Positions 35,808 through 44,658 of a DNA stretch of 64,000 nucleotides are shown in pieces. Source of the stretch: JAAUTS01 sp038250235. Its GTDB lineage: Bacteria > Verrucomicrobiota > Verrucomicrobiia > Methylacidiphilales > JAAUTS01. Under the pieces are notes generated by a model that was not told the DNA's origin, made no database searches, and worked only from the letters and a program-made list of their open reading frames with translations. Both the position numbers and the translations under genes were made by a program. Position 1 is the first letter of the stretch; every line of letters starts with the position of its first letter. The stretch lies in contig JBBSCO010000009.1 of the NCBI GenBank assembly GCA_038250235.1, positions 1 to 64,000 of the forward strand, in the 5' to 3' direction.

Positions 35808-38558
35808 TTACTTTTTCTTTTCCAGAAAAATCAGGATCTGGGGCAATACAACCAGGGTGGTCACCATGCCGATCGCGATCCCTATCGTCATCAGCAATCC
35901 GATGGAATACATACCCTCATAACGGCTGATCAGTAGGGAGACAAAACCGAACATCGTCGTCAACCCCGTCATGATGATCGCCTTGCCCGTGCTGGTGGAA
36001 AAGAGCCGCAGCCTTCCATCCTCCCGGAAACGATCCACCAGATACACCCCGTAAGCCACATCAATTCCAATGATAAGCGGAAGCGTCACGATGTTGGCCG
36101 GGTTGAAAGCAATCGGCCACCAACCCATCAAACCCGTCCGCCAGATGACGGCCAGAACCAAAGGGGAAATCGCCAGAACTATGGTTTTCCAGCTCATGAA
36201 ATGGAAGGAAGTGATAACAACAATCGCCACAAAGGCCCAGACTGCCGCAGCCAGAAAACTGGTCCGCATCAGCTCAATGTATTCATAGTTGGAAACAGGT
36301 GTTCCGGTCACTTGCGGCGCCACGGAACGCAGTTCATCCACAAAAGCCACATTGGCCTCCCGCTCCCAGACATCTTCCTTGGAATAGACCTGGAGAACAA
36401 TCCTGCCGGAGGGGGCAACGAATTGTTGGAGAAATCCCTCCGGCAGATCTTCCAGTTGCACCACGCGATCCGCTTTTTGGGTTTTCATCCAGAGAAGGTT
36501 TTTTTGCATCGCCCCGAAAACCTCCACCTGGGCCTTGTTCATGCGCCGACCCAGTTCCTCCTGACTCAATCCGGCCATGGCTTTCTGGGCACGTTCCAGA
36601 GGGGGAATCAGGCCTCCCAGAACCTGCTCAGCCTGGCGGGCCTGGGCGAACATTTTATATTTGCTTGCCTGGGCCTGACCCTCACGCGAACTCTCGAGCA
36701 GCGCCTCGATGTCTTTTCGGGCCTTCTGCACATTGATTTCATTGGAAACATCCGTATCGACCCGGACCGTTTTCATCAGATCGACAATCCGGCGCACGAC
36801 CGGAAGTTTGGCCTCCTGCTGGTCTGGCAACAAACTGGTCACCGAATCCACCCGGGAAACGGTGGGAAGCGCCTCAAGCTTTTTCTGCATCTCACGCGCC
36901 TCATCCACACTGTCCACCATGACAGAGGCAAAGAGGGTCGAATTACCGGAAGCACGAAAAATTTCCTTCAAGACCTTCACCGATTCCATCTCTTTGTTTT
37001 GCAGATTCAACAGGTTGTAGTCGAATTGAACCTTCCCGATCCCCCAAAACGAGAGAAGCGTGATCACGACGGAAGCAACCAGCACGCTGCGCGGTGCCCT
37101 GACCAGCCAGTCATCTAGAAAGGCCAGGCCCGACCAGTTGGAGTTATTGCCACTCTGGACCAGCTTTTCAGCGCTTTTCTTGCGGTCACGGATGCAAAAA
37201 AGCGCCGGCAAAACAAAAAGGTTCGCCACCAGACAAAGCAACACACTGGCCCCGGCAATCAAACCCAGTTCCCGCAATCCTAGAAACTGATTGAAGCAAA
37301 GCGTAAAAAAGGCCGCAGACGTGGTGGTCGCTCCGGTGATGATGGCCACCCCGGTGTTTCGCATGGTGTTCCCGATTGCAATCTCGGGACTTTTCCCGGC
37401 ATGTAGCTCCTCTTCATACCGGCTTAATAGTTGGATGCCGAAATCAATACCCAGACCCATCACCATCGGAATCACGGCAAAGGAAATGACATTAAAATGG
37501 CCCACCCCCAGCATGGTAAAGCCCAGCGTCCAGGCCATCCCCATACCCAGGACAATCAATGCCATGACAGGCCTTTCCAGATTCCGGTAACTAAAGAAGA
37601 AAAGTCCCGCAATCAGGGCAAACGTGATGATGGCGGCCAGTTCCGTATCTTGGGTCGAAACCGTCAACTCATCATCGTTCAGCACCGGTTGCCCCGTCAG
37701 GCCCAGCTTCACATCCGGGTATTCCTGACCAAGGCCCGCCAGATATTCCCGCAAAGATTTCACGGTGCTGCTGAACGGTGAAATGGAATGCACCTCCAAC
37801 TCTCCCCTCACCCCCATGACCAAAAGCGACTTGCCCTGTTCAAATGAAATGAATTCGTTTTCCGTCAGGGCCGCATCCGCATCCTGAAACTGGTTGCCGC
37901 CCTCCGCCGCCGCTTGAAATCCCGTCGATTTGACACTGGGTGACTCCCCGACCTCCCCCTCAAGCCGGTCGGCCAACTCATTGAGAATCTTTTTGAACCG
38001 TTCGATAAACGGGGCAAACTCTTTCCAGTTCTCCGCTTTGCGCAGGTATTTCTCGTCAAAGCCCGCATTGGCTTCGTCCAGCACGGAGTTCAGATTGAAG
38101 GTCGTTTTGCTTTTCCGCAGGGCTTCCGCATTTTCCCCGATCTCTTTCTCAATCGATTCAAGTTGCTCTTTCGGCAACAAAAACAGAAGCCTCTCACGCA
38201 GTCGGCTGTAGTCCATCCGGTAGAGACTGCGTGAGATGTAGGGTTTGAGCGTTTCCAGGTGCTGCCCTACCTTGACCGCCACCTCACGGTTACGCACCGG
38301 ATCCGGCGACTGGATCAGGATGAGATAGACTTCATCCGTTCCGAACTCCTTTTCCAAAAGTTTGTAATTCCGCAAAACTTCGGAATCATCGTCCATCAAC
38401 TGGTTCACGTTGTTCAGGACTTTGAAACGGGTTGCCGCAATGTAGGCCCCCAACACCGTTACTAACAGGGCGACAATCAGCACCTGCCAGGGCCGGCGAA
38501 AAACCAGGCGGCCCAGAGCCACCATCGCCGCTTCCAAAAATTTCCTTATCAATTGCAT
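35808..38558 (-). CDS. MMPL/RND-family lipid exporter (HpnN-like)
   Basis: 916 aa from ATG 38558. Two six-helix bundles (each starting with a single helix then five) are separated by a large periplasmic domain of about residues 60-390 and 550-750. VIPMVMGLGIDFGIQLLSRY and LIIGIDVAYGVYLVDRFRED are the conserved GLGxDYxI-like proton-relay helices of MMPL proteins. It probably exports a lipid or hopanoid to the outer membrane, since no adaptor protein lies nearby. The frame stays open 70 codons upstream to 38765 with a Cys-rich stretch from ATG 38693, so the true start is uncertain. Confidence 0.82.
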   Translation of the reverse strand: MQLIRKFLEAAMVALGRLVFRRPWQVLIVALLVTVLGAYIAATRFKVLNNVNQLMDDDSEVLRNYKLLEKEFGTDEVYLILIQSPDPVRNREVAVKVGQHLETLKPYISRSLYRMDYSRLRERLLFLLPKEQLESIEKEIGENAEALRKSKTTFNLNSVLDEANAGFDEKYLRKAENWKEFAPFIERFKKILNELADRLEGEVGESPSVKSTGFQAAAEGGNQFQDADAALTENEFISFEQGKSLLVMGVRGELEVHSISPFSSTVKSLREYLAGLGQEYPDVKLGLTGQPVLNDDELTVSTQDTELAAIITFALIAGLFFFSYRNLERPVMALIVLGMGMAWTLGFTMLGVGHFNVISFAVIPMVMGLGIDFGIQLLSRYEEELHAGKSPEIAIGNTMRNTGVAIITGATTTSAAFFTLCFNQFLGLRELGLIAGASVLLCLVANLFVLPALFCIRDRKKSAEKLVQSGNNSNWSGLAFLDDWLVRAPRSVLVASVVITLLSFWGIGKVQFDYNLLNLQNKEMESVKVLKEIFRASGNSTLFASVMVDSVDEAREMQKKLEALPTVSRVDSVTSLLPDQQEAKLPVVRRIVDLMKTVRVDTDVSNEINVQKARKDIEALLESSREGQAQASKYKMFAQARQAEQVLGGLIPPLERAQKAMAGLSQEELGRRMNKAQVEVFGAMQKNLLWMKTQKADRVVQLEDLPEGFLQQFVAPSGRIVLQVYSKEDVWEREANVAFVDELRSVAPQVTGTPVSNYEYIELMRTSFLAAAVWAFVAIVVITSFHFMSWKTIVLAISPLVLAVIWRTGLMGWWPIAFNPANIVTLPLIIGIDVAYGVYLVDRFREDGRLRLFSTSTGKAIIMTGLTTMFGFVSLLISRYEGMYSIGLLMTIGIAIGMVTTLVVLPQILIFLEKKK

Positions 38559-38737
38559 GCGGCAGCCAATATCCCCGATTCCAAACGAGATGCAACCTTG
38601 TTCGAGTTCTTCCAGAAAGCTCCTGAAGCCCCTGAAACCACAGGCCGGACACCGGGCAGTGATCAGCCATGGCCCGGCGTTTTCCCCTTCCATAAACAGG
38701 TTGACCCTTGACGGACAGAGCTTTAAAACCTGTGGTT

Positions 38738-39847
38738 GTGAAACGCCGCTTATCCCTGCTGACACTTCTGGTGGCCGCCAGTCTTACAACCAGCTGTCAA
38801 AAATCCGAATCCACCACCATCAAAATCGGGATCGCAGGCGTGCAGACCGGATCTGATGGCCAGATCGGCAGCACCATGATTTTCGGCAGCCAGATCGCTA
38901 TCGACGAATGGAACGCCAAAGGGGGCCTCCTCGGCAAAAAAATCGAGCCCGTCGTTCGTGATGACGAAGGCAAACCCAACCAGGCCGTGGCCGTCGCCCA
39001 GGAAATCGTCGCCAAGGGCGCTGTCGCCGTCATCGGGCATTTCAACAGCGGCTGCACCATCCCTTCCTCCGAAATCTACCGCCAGAACGGCCTGATCCAG
39101 ATCACCCCGGGATCCACTAACCCCCAAGTCACCGAACGCGGATTCACCAACCTTTTCCGCGTCGTCGGACGCGACGACCAACAGGGCACCGTCGCCGCAG
39201 GCTTCGCCCGCGAAAGACTTAAAGTTTCCAAAATCGCCATCCTCCATAACAAAACCGCCTACGGGCAGGGCCTGGCCGAAGAAGTCAGAAAAACCTTTAA
39301 AGCGAACGGAGGCGAGGTCGTCCTCTTCAGCGGCATCAGCAGTGAGGAAATGGATTTTCGTGCCAACCTTTCCGCCATCGAAAAAACCGGGGCCGAAGCC
39401 GTTTTCTGGGGTGGCATGTATGGCCAGGCGGCCCCCCTGCTCACCCAGTTGCGCGACAGCGGCAAAAATATCCCCTTCATCAGCGGAGACGGCACCATTG
39501 TCAAAGAATTCCTCGACACCGCCGGCCCCAAAGCCGGCAACGTTTTCCTGACCTTCGGCCCCGACTTTAAAAAACTGCCTGCCGCCCAGCCTTTCCTGGA
39601 AAAATACAGGGCCGCCCATGGCGAAGAAGGCCCCTACTCGATTTACGGCTATGACGCCGCCAACATCCTTTTCAGCGCCATTGAGAAGGCAGGAACCACC
39701 GATGCAGTTAAAGTCGCTGAAGTCCTCCGCGCCACCCGCTTCGAAACCTGCCTCGGGCCGGTCGAATTCAACGATAAGGGCGACCTGAAGCAAACCAACT
39801 ACGTGATCTGGACGGTCGAAAACGGCGCCTTCACCATCCTGCCTTGA
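38738..39847 (+). CDS. livK: Branched-chain amino acid ABC transporter substrate-binding lipoprotein
   Basis: 369 aa from GTG 38738, which opens a proper type II signal peptide (KRRLSLLTLLVAASLTTSC, lipobox TTSC). TTG 38708 would add ten residues. The domain matches Leu/Ile/Val-binding proteins: AGVQTGSDGQIGSTMIFGSQ, VVRDDEGKPNQAVAVAQEIV, HFNSGCTIPSSEIY, STNPQVTERGFTNLFRV, YGYDAANILFSAIEKA. It is a solute receptor in the periplasm that delivers ligand to LivHMGF. First of five genes; divergent from the MMPL gene. Confidence 0.92.
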   Translation: MKRRLSLLTLLVAASLTTSCQKSESTTIKIGIAGVQTGSDGQIGSTMIFGSQIAIDEWNAKGGLLGKKIEPVVRDDEGKPNQAVAVAQEIVAKGAVAVIGHFNSGCTIPSSEIYRQNGLIQITPGSTNPQVTERGFTNLFRVVGRDDQQGTVAAGFARERLKVSKIAILHNKTAYGQGLAEEVRKTFKANGGEVVLFSGISSEEMDFRANLSAIEKTGAEAVFWGGMYGQAAPLLTQLRDSGKNIPFISGDGTIVKEFLDTAGPKAGNVFLTFGPDFKKLPAAQPFLEKYRAAHGEEGPYSIYGYDAANILFSAIEKAGTTDAVKVAEVLRATRFETCLGPVEFNDKGDLKQTNYVIWTVENGAFTILP

Positions 39848-39854
39848 TTCCGTT

Positions 39855-40757
39855 GTGATAGAATTCCTTGTCATCGGTCTGACGCGCGGGGCCACCTACG
39901 CCCTCGTCGCTCTCGGCTACACGATGGTTTACGGGATTCTCGGCATGATCAATTTCGCCCATGGCGAAATCTACATGATCGGCATGTTTGCCTGTGTTTT
40001 CGCCATCGGCTTTCTCAGCACCTTGCTCGGACCCGGAACTGCCGCCCTGCTCGTGGCAGTTCTGCTGGCCGTGGGACTCGCCGCTGCCTACGGCTACAGC
40101 AACGAGCGCATTGCCTACCGCCATCTCCGTAAAGCCCATCTCCTCGCCCCCCTCACCAGTGCCATCGGGCTTTCCATTGTCCTACAGAATTTCATCATGC
40201 TCAGTGTCAGCAAAGGAAAAATCGATTTTCCCCGCCATTACAGCGGACCCCTGATTGAAACCACCTTTCAAATTGGCTCCACCACCATCACAGGACTTCA
40301 GATCGCCATTCTCGTCGTCACACTTCTGGTTATGGGCGGGCTTTTTTATCTCATCTACCGCACCCGTATGGGCATCGCCATGCGGGCCACCTCTCAGGAC
40401 CAGCGAATGGCCTCTCTCGTTGGCATCCCGGTCAACCGCACCATCGCCACCACCTTCGTCATCGGCTCCGCCCTGGCCGGACTGGCCGGCGTCATGATCG
40501 CCATGTATCAGGGCGTACTCCGCTTTGACTCCGGTTACAGCATGGGGCTGAAAGCGTTCACCGCCGCCATCCTTGGCGGCATCGGCAATATCCCCGGCGC
40601 CGTCCTCGGCGGCCTCATCATCGGACTGACGGAGGACGCCACCAGCCACACCATTGGCAGCGACTGGAAAGACTGCACCACCTTCATCATCCTCATGTTG
40701 GTTCTGATCCTCCGCCCCCGCGGACTGCTGGGCGAACGCGTCGCTGACAAGGTCTGA
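39855..40757 (+). CDS. livH: Branched-chain amino acid ABC permease, LivH type
   Basis: 300 aa from GTG 39855. It has about eight transmembrane segments, with GLTRGATYALVALGYTMVYG near the start and the EAA-like loop YRTRMGIAMRATSQDQRMAS and LVGIPVNRTIATTFVIGSAL. It starts 7 bases after livK. It forms one half of the inner membrane channel. Confidence 0.95.
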   Translation: MIEFLVIGLTRGATYALVALGYTMVYGILGMINFAHGEIYMIGMFACVFAIGFLSTLLGPGTAALLVAVLLAVGLAAAYGYSNERIAYRHLRKAHLLAPLTSAIGLSIVLQNFIMLSVSKGKIDFPRHYSGPLIETTFQIGSTTITGLQIAILVVTLLVMGGLFYLIYRTRMGIAMRATSQDQRMASLVGIPVNRTIATTFVIGSALAGLAGVMIAMYQGVLRFDSGYSMGLKAFTAAILGGIGNIPGAVLGGLIIGLTEDATSHTIGSDWKDCTTFIILMLVLILRPRGLLGERVADKV

Positions 40758-40762
40758 ACCGC

Positions 40763-41974
40763 ATGAACCGGGGTTTGCGCAACACACTTCTGGGCTGCCT
40801 CGGGCTCTTTGCCATCACGGCCCCCTTCATCTGGTTCCGCCTCGATTACAACACAACGGCCCAGACCGTTGAACTCATTCCCGCCCTCTCCAAAGGAGTC
40901 AAATTTTTCCAGGGACTGCTGCCTGTCTTCATCGCCCTGGCCGCCTGTTTTGCCTGGCAGCGCCTCCAGAAAAAAATATCCATCCCCGCCGCCGCTCAAC
41001 GTTCCGGCCAATGGCTGGCTAGACAACAGCAAAACCCCCTCCTGCTCCCAGCCGCCGGACTGCTCCTCTTCTCCGCCACCTTCTGGCTCGATGCCAAAAA
41101 TCTCAACTACGCCGTCACTGTCGGCATCTTCATGCTGCAGGCCCTGGGCCTGAATATCACCACCGGCATGACAGGCCTCCTCGTTCTCGGCTATGCCGGG
41201 TTCTACGCTTTCGGCGGTTACGCTTTTGCCATCGCCCAGATCCTCATTCCCGGCCTCCCCTGGTGGGCCGCCCTCCCCTTTGTCTTTCTCGCTGGAGGTA
41301 TCCTCGGCTGGCTCGTCGGTCTGCCCTGCCTCCGCCTGCGCGGCGATTACCTCGCCATCGTCACCCTCGGCTTTGCCGAAAGTTTCCGCGAACTCATGCG
41401 CAACCTGGAAATCACCGGCGGGGATAAAGGCATCAGCCTTGCCGCCAGCTCCAAATTCCAGGGCATATTGGGCCTGAACGGACTCCAATCCTCCTACGTC
41501 TTCACTCTCCTGGCCGTGATTCTTTCCGTCTTTTTTATCTACCGCATCTACCACTCCGCCATCGGCCGGGCCTGGATTGCCATCCGCGAGGATGAAATCG
41601 CCGCATCCTCCATGGGTGTTCCGGTCGTTAGAATGAAGCTTCTCGCCTTTGCCCTCAGCGCGGCTTTCGCCGCCCTGGCCGGCCAGTTCACTGCCTGCCA
41701 TGTGGGTTTTATTGATCCCGCCTCCTCTGCTTTTGAACAGTCCGTCATTGTTCTGGCCATGGTCATTCTCGGTGGCATGGGCAGCATCCCCGGCGTCCTC
41801 CTCGGCAGCACCCTCCTGTATCTCATCCCCACCCTGTTGCGGGATCAGTTCCCGTCCATCAGTGACTATCGCCTTCTCATCTTCGGAATCATCATGGTCG
41901 TAATGATGTTGTATCGTCCCCAGGGCCTTTGGGGCAGTAAACGGCATCAACTGGAGCTAAAGGCAGGATCATGA
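40763..41974 (+). CDS. livM: Branched-chain amino acid ABC permease, LivM type
   Basis: 403 aa. It has ten or so hydrophobic segments. The EAA loop is GRAWIAIREDEIAASSMGVP, preceded by LPCLRLRGDYLAIVTLGFAE and followed by AGQFTACHVGFIDPASSAF. The N-terminal 120 residues are longer than usual, with extra helices, as in LivM. Its start is 5 bases after livH, and its end overlaps livG by four bases. Confidence 0.95.
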   Translation: MNRGLRNTLLGCLGLFAITAPFIWFRLDYNTTAQTVELIPALSKGVKFFQGLLPVFIALAACFAWQRLQKKISIPAAAQRSGQWLARQQQNPLLLPAAGLLLFSATFWLDAKNLNYAVTVGIFMLQALGLNITTGMTGLLVLGYAGFYAFGGYAFAIAQILIPGLPWWAALPFVFLAGGILGWLVGLPCLRLRGDYLAIVTLGFAESFRELMRNLEITGGDKGISLAASSKFQGILGLNGLQSSYVFTLLAVILSVFFIYRIYHSAIGRAWIAIREDEIAASSMGVPVVRMKLLAFALSAAFAALAGQFTACHVGFIDPASSAFEQSVIVLAMVILGGMGSIPGVLLGSTLLYLIPTLLRDQFPSISDYRLLIFGIIMVVMMLYRPQGLWGSKRHQLELKAGS

Positions 41975-42741
41975 GCTCCTCCCTCCAGTGCCGTTCCATT
42001 TCCAAAACCTTCGGAGGTCTCAAAGCCCTGCAATCCGTCAGCGTTAGTGTAAAGCCCGGTCAGGTCGTCAGCATCATCGGTCCCAACGGCGCCGGTAAGA
42101 CCACGTTCTTCAACTGTCTGAGTGGTATTTATAAGCCGGAACAGGGCGAAATTCTTTTGGACGGAATATGTATCAACGGCCTGGCTCCTCACATCATCTG
42201 CCGTCGTGGCCTGGCCCGCACTTTCCAGAACATCCGGCTCTTTGGAGAAATGTCCGCCTTGGAAAATGTCCAGGTCGCCCAGTTTTCCCATCAAAAAAAG
42301 AACCCCTTGGCCATTCTCTTCCACAACCCGGCGCATCACCGCAGGGAGGAAGCATTTCTTGACGAAGCCCTCGGACTGCTGGAATTTGTCGGGCTGCCGG
42401 ATGTGGCCAACGTCTGGGCCCGTAATCTTCCCTACGGATCCCAACGCCGTCTTGAAATCGCACGCGCCCTTGCCTCACGGCCCAAAGTCCTTTTGCTCGA
42501 TGAACCCGCCGCCGGCATGAATCCCAACGAGGTCGGGGAAATGATGGCCCTCATCCACCGCATCCGCGATAGGGGACTGGGTGTCATCCTGATCGAACAC
42601 CATATGAAGCTCGTCATGGAAATTTCCGACAGCATCCACGTGCTGGATCACGGCGAATCCATTGCCGAAGGAACACCCTCCGAAGTGCGGAGCAATCCCA
42701 AGGTCATCAGCGCCTACCTCGGCCAGGAAGCGCCGAGTTAA
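41971..42741 (+). CDS. livG: ABC transporter ATP-binding protein, LivG type
   Basis: 256 aa. Walker A GPNGAGKTTFFNCLSG, the LivG-specific insert with LARTFQNIRLFGEMSALENV, signature YGSQRRLEIARALASRPKVL (LSGGQ is degenerate as usual), and Walker B LLLDEPAAGMN are present, followed by LIEHHMKLVMEISD. It hydrolyses ATP with LivF to drive import. ATGA overlap with livM. Confidence 0.95.
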   Translation: MSSSLQCRSISKTFGGLKALQSVSVSVKPGQVVSIIGPNGAGKTTFFNCLSGIYKPEQGEILLDGICINGLAPHIICRRGLARTFQNIRLFGEMSALENVQVAQFSHQKKNPLAILFHNPAHHRREEAFLDEALGLLEFVGLPDVANVWARNLPYGSQRRLEIARALASRPKVLLLDEPAAGMNPNEVGEMMALIHRIRDRGLGVILIEHHMKLVMEISDSIHVLDHGESIAEGTPSEVRSNPKVISAYLGQEAPS

Positions 42742-42834
42742 CCACTCATAGCCACTAATGACCACTAATAGAAAAGATTGTCCACTCTTCCCGATCGTTC
42801 CCTTATCAGTGTATTTTAGTGACTAATAGTGGTT
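42740..42834. repeat. CCACTAATG-type inverted repeat between livG and livF
   Basis: AACCACTCATAGCCACTAATG at the left and the reverse complement of AACCACTATTAGTCACTAAA at the right form an imperfect inverted repeat that nearly fills the gap. ACCACTAATG is also directly repeated. It lies inside a co-transcribed operon, so it would be in the mRNA as a hairpin. Confidence 0.5.
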
Positions 42835-42848
42835 TGAAATTCTTTACC

Positions 42849-43550
42849 ATGCTCCAGCTTTCCAACATCCATTCCGGTTACGGACCCAACGACGTGCTGA
42901 AAGGCCTCAACATCCAGGTTCAGTCCGGAGAAATCGTTGCCCTGCTCGGTGCCAATGGTGCAGGCAAAAGCACCACACTTCTGACCATCGCCGGCGTGGT
43001 GCCCACCAGACAGGGCGATATACTCTGGAAAGGGGAAAAACTCCCCGCCGACTCACCCGACGCCATCCTGCGCCAGGGCATTTGCCTCTGCCCCGAGGGC
43101 CGTCGCATCTTCCCGCGCCTTACCGTCCTGGAAAACCTGCTGATCGGCAGCTACACGCAGCCGAAATCGCGCGACCCCGAAAAACTGGAGCGTGTCTACA
43201 ACTACTTCCCCGTTCTGGCAGAGAGGAAATCACAGTTGGGCGGAACCCTGAGTGGTGGCGAACAACAGATGCTGGCCATTGGCCGGGCCCTGATGAGCGA
43301 ACCCAGACTGCTGATGCTGGACGAACCTTCCCTGGGGCTTGCCCCGCTCATTGTCGAAAAGATTTTCTCCATCATCGCCGACATCAACCGCCAGGGTACT
43401 CCTATCCTGTTGGTAGAACAAAATGCCCGCCAGGCCCTCCGCATCGCCCACCGCGGCTATGTTCTGGTCACCGGTCAGATCCAACTCAGCGGCAGCGGCA
43501 CCGAACTCCTCGCCAGTGACGAAGTCCGCCGCGCCTATCTTGGCGAATAA
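42849..43550 (+). CDS. livF: ABC transporter ATP-binding protein, LivF type
   Basis: 233 aa from ATG 42849. Walker A GANGAGKSTTLLTIAG, Q-loop region RQGICLCPEGRRIFPRLTVL, signature TLSGGEQQMLAIGRALMSEP and Walker B LLMLDEPSLGLAP are complete. It is the second ATPase of the transporter. A palindromic insert separates it from livG but the strand and order are the canonical livKHMGF. Confidence 0.95.
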   Translation: MLQLSNIHSGYGPNDVLKGLNIQVQSGEIVALLGANGAGKSTTLLTIAGVVPTRQGDILWKGEKLPADSPDAILRQGICLCPEGRRIFPRLTVLENLLIGSYTQPKSRDPEKLERVYNYFPVLAERKSQLGGTLSGGEQQMLAIGRALMSEPRLLMLDEPSLGLAPLIVEKIFSIIADINRQGTPILLVEQNARQALRIAHRGYVLVTGQIQLSGSGTELLASDEVRRAYLGE

Positions 43551-43580
43551 GGCCGGCGGTTCTCCGGTGATGCCCCTCTC

Positions 43581-44399
43581 CTACAATTTCTGTCTCGCGG
43601 AACGGACTCTTGTCTTGAGAAGCTCCAGCTCCCTTTCCATCAATTCCAATTCCGCATCGGTGGATTCGGCCTGCAACCTCGCCATCGCCTTTTCCTCCTG
43701 CACCTCATTCATGCTGTTCATGATGACCCCGATGAAAAGATTCAGCATGATCATCGTGCCGAACATGACAAAGGAAACAAAGTAAACCACCACTTTGAAC
43801 GGCGCCACGCCTGAATCGCCCCGCAACAAGTCATACATCAGAGCCGTCCAACCCTCCAGAGTGATGACCCCGAACAAGGTCAGCACCGCATCCCCCAGAG
43901 TCCCGAAATGTACAGGATCAGCTTTCCCGAAGAAAAAAACGCCGGTCACCGCGTAGATGTAAAAAAGGATGGACAAAAGCAGGCCCACATATCCCATGGA
44001 AGGAATCGACTTCAGAAGAGCCTCCACCAACACCTGCAGCTTGGGCAGGGCCGTCACCAGCCGAAGCACCCGCAAGACCCGGGCCAGTCGCAGCACTGCG
44101 GCAAATTCCGAATCGAAAGGCAAAAGGCACACCGCCACAATGACAAAATCAAATGTGTTCCATGGATCACGGAAAAATTTCCAGGGCGTGGCACCTTCTG
44201 CGATCAACTTAATCAGAATCTCCACGACAAAAATCGCCAGAACCACCTTGTCCAAGACATGCAGCCACGTGCCATAACGGGCCACCAGGCCCCGATCCGT
44301 TTCCAGTCCGACCAGAATTCCGGCCAGGACGATCACTCCGAGGATAAAGTTTTTAAAAACGGGCTCATCAACCCATTGACGGCAATACTTGGAAATCAT
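43581..44399 (-). CDS. Single-domain voltage-gated cation channel (NaChBac/CavMr-like)
   Basis: 272 aa from ATG 44399. It has six transmembrane segments. S4 carries Arg104, 107, 110 and 113 at three-residue spacing (AVLRLARVLRVLRLV). The pore loop is FGVITLEGWTALM, filter T180-L181-E182-G183-W184. The C-terminal 40 residues form a coiled coil (EVQEEKAMARLQAES, ELELMERELELLKTRV), the usual tetramerisation tail. Most bacterial Nav channels have Ser at the filter position that is Gly here. Gly at this site determines calcium selectivity in CavMr of Meiothermus, so the ion may be Ca2+ (inference). Confidence 0.88.
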   Translation of the reverse strand: MISKYCRQWVDEPVFKNFILGVIVLAGILVGLETDRGLVARYGTWLHVLDKVVLAIFVVEILIKLIAEGATPWKFFRDPWNTFDFVIVAVCLLPFDSEFAAVLRLARVLRVLRLVTALPKLQVLVEALLKSIPSMGYVGLLLSILFYIYAVTGVFFFGKADPVHFGTLGDAVLTLFGVITLEGWTALMYDLLRGDSGVAPFKVVVYFVSFVMFGTMIMLNLFIGVIMNSMNEVQEEKAMARLQAESTDAELELMERELELLKTRVRSARQKL

Positions 44400-44658
44400 G
44401 GATTCGGTATAGCGCGGGATAAAGGGGCGTCCAGTCCGAGGGTGAAAAGGTGCCTGCTTCCGAATTCTCTTCCAATCCCCGTTCTGCCCGGTAACAACCG
44501 TACTTTGCAATGTCCACCGTGCATAAATCAGTAAGTCGATTACCACAGAAAACGGGGACTCCGTACCAATTCCAATACCACGTCTATCCGGTATGAATCC
44601 TGCGTGGAAAAAACGGTTAAACCCGGCCTTCTGTCTAATTCCTAGAAACTGACCTTTT

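Noticed and set aside
40535..41950. Minus-strand 471-codon frame over livM
   Set aside because: Low-complexity Glu/Gly-rich translation opposite a clear permease gene.
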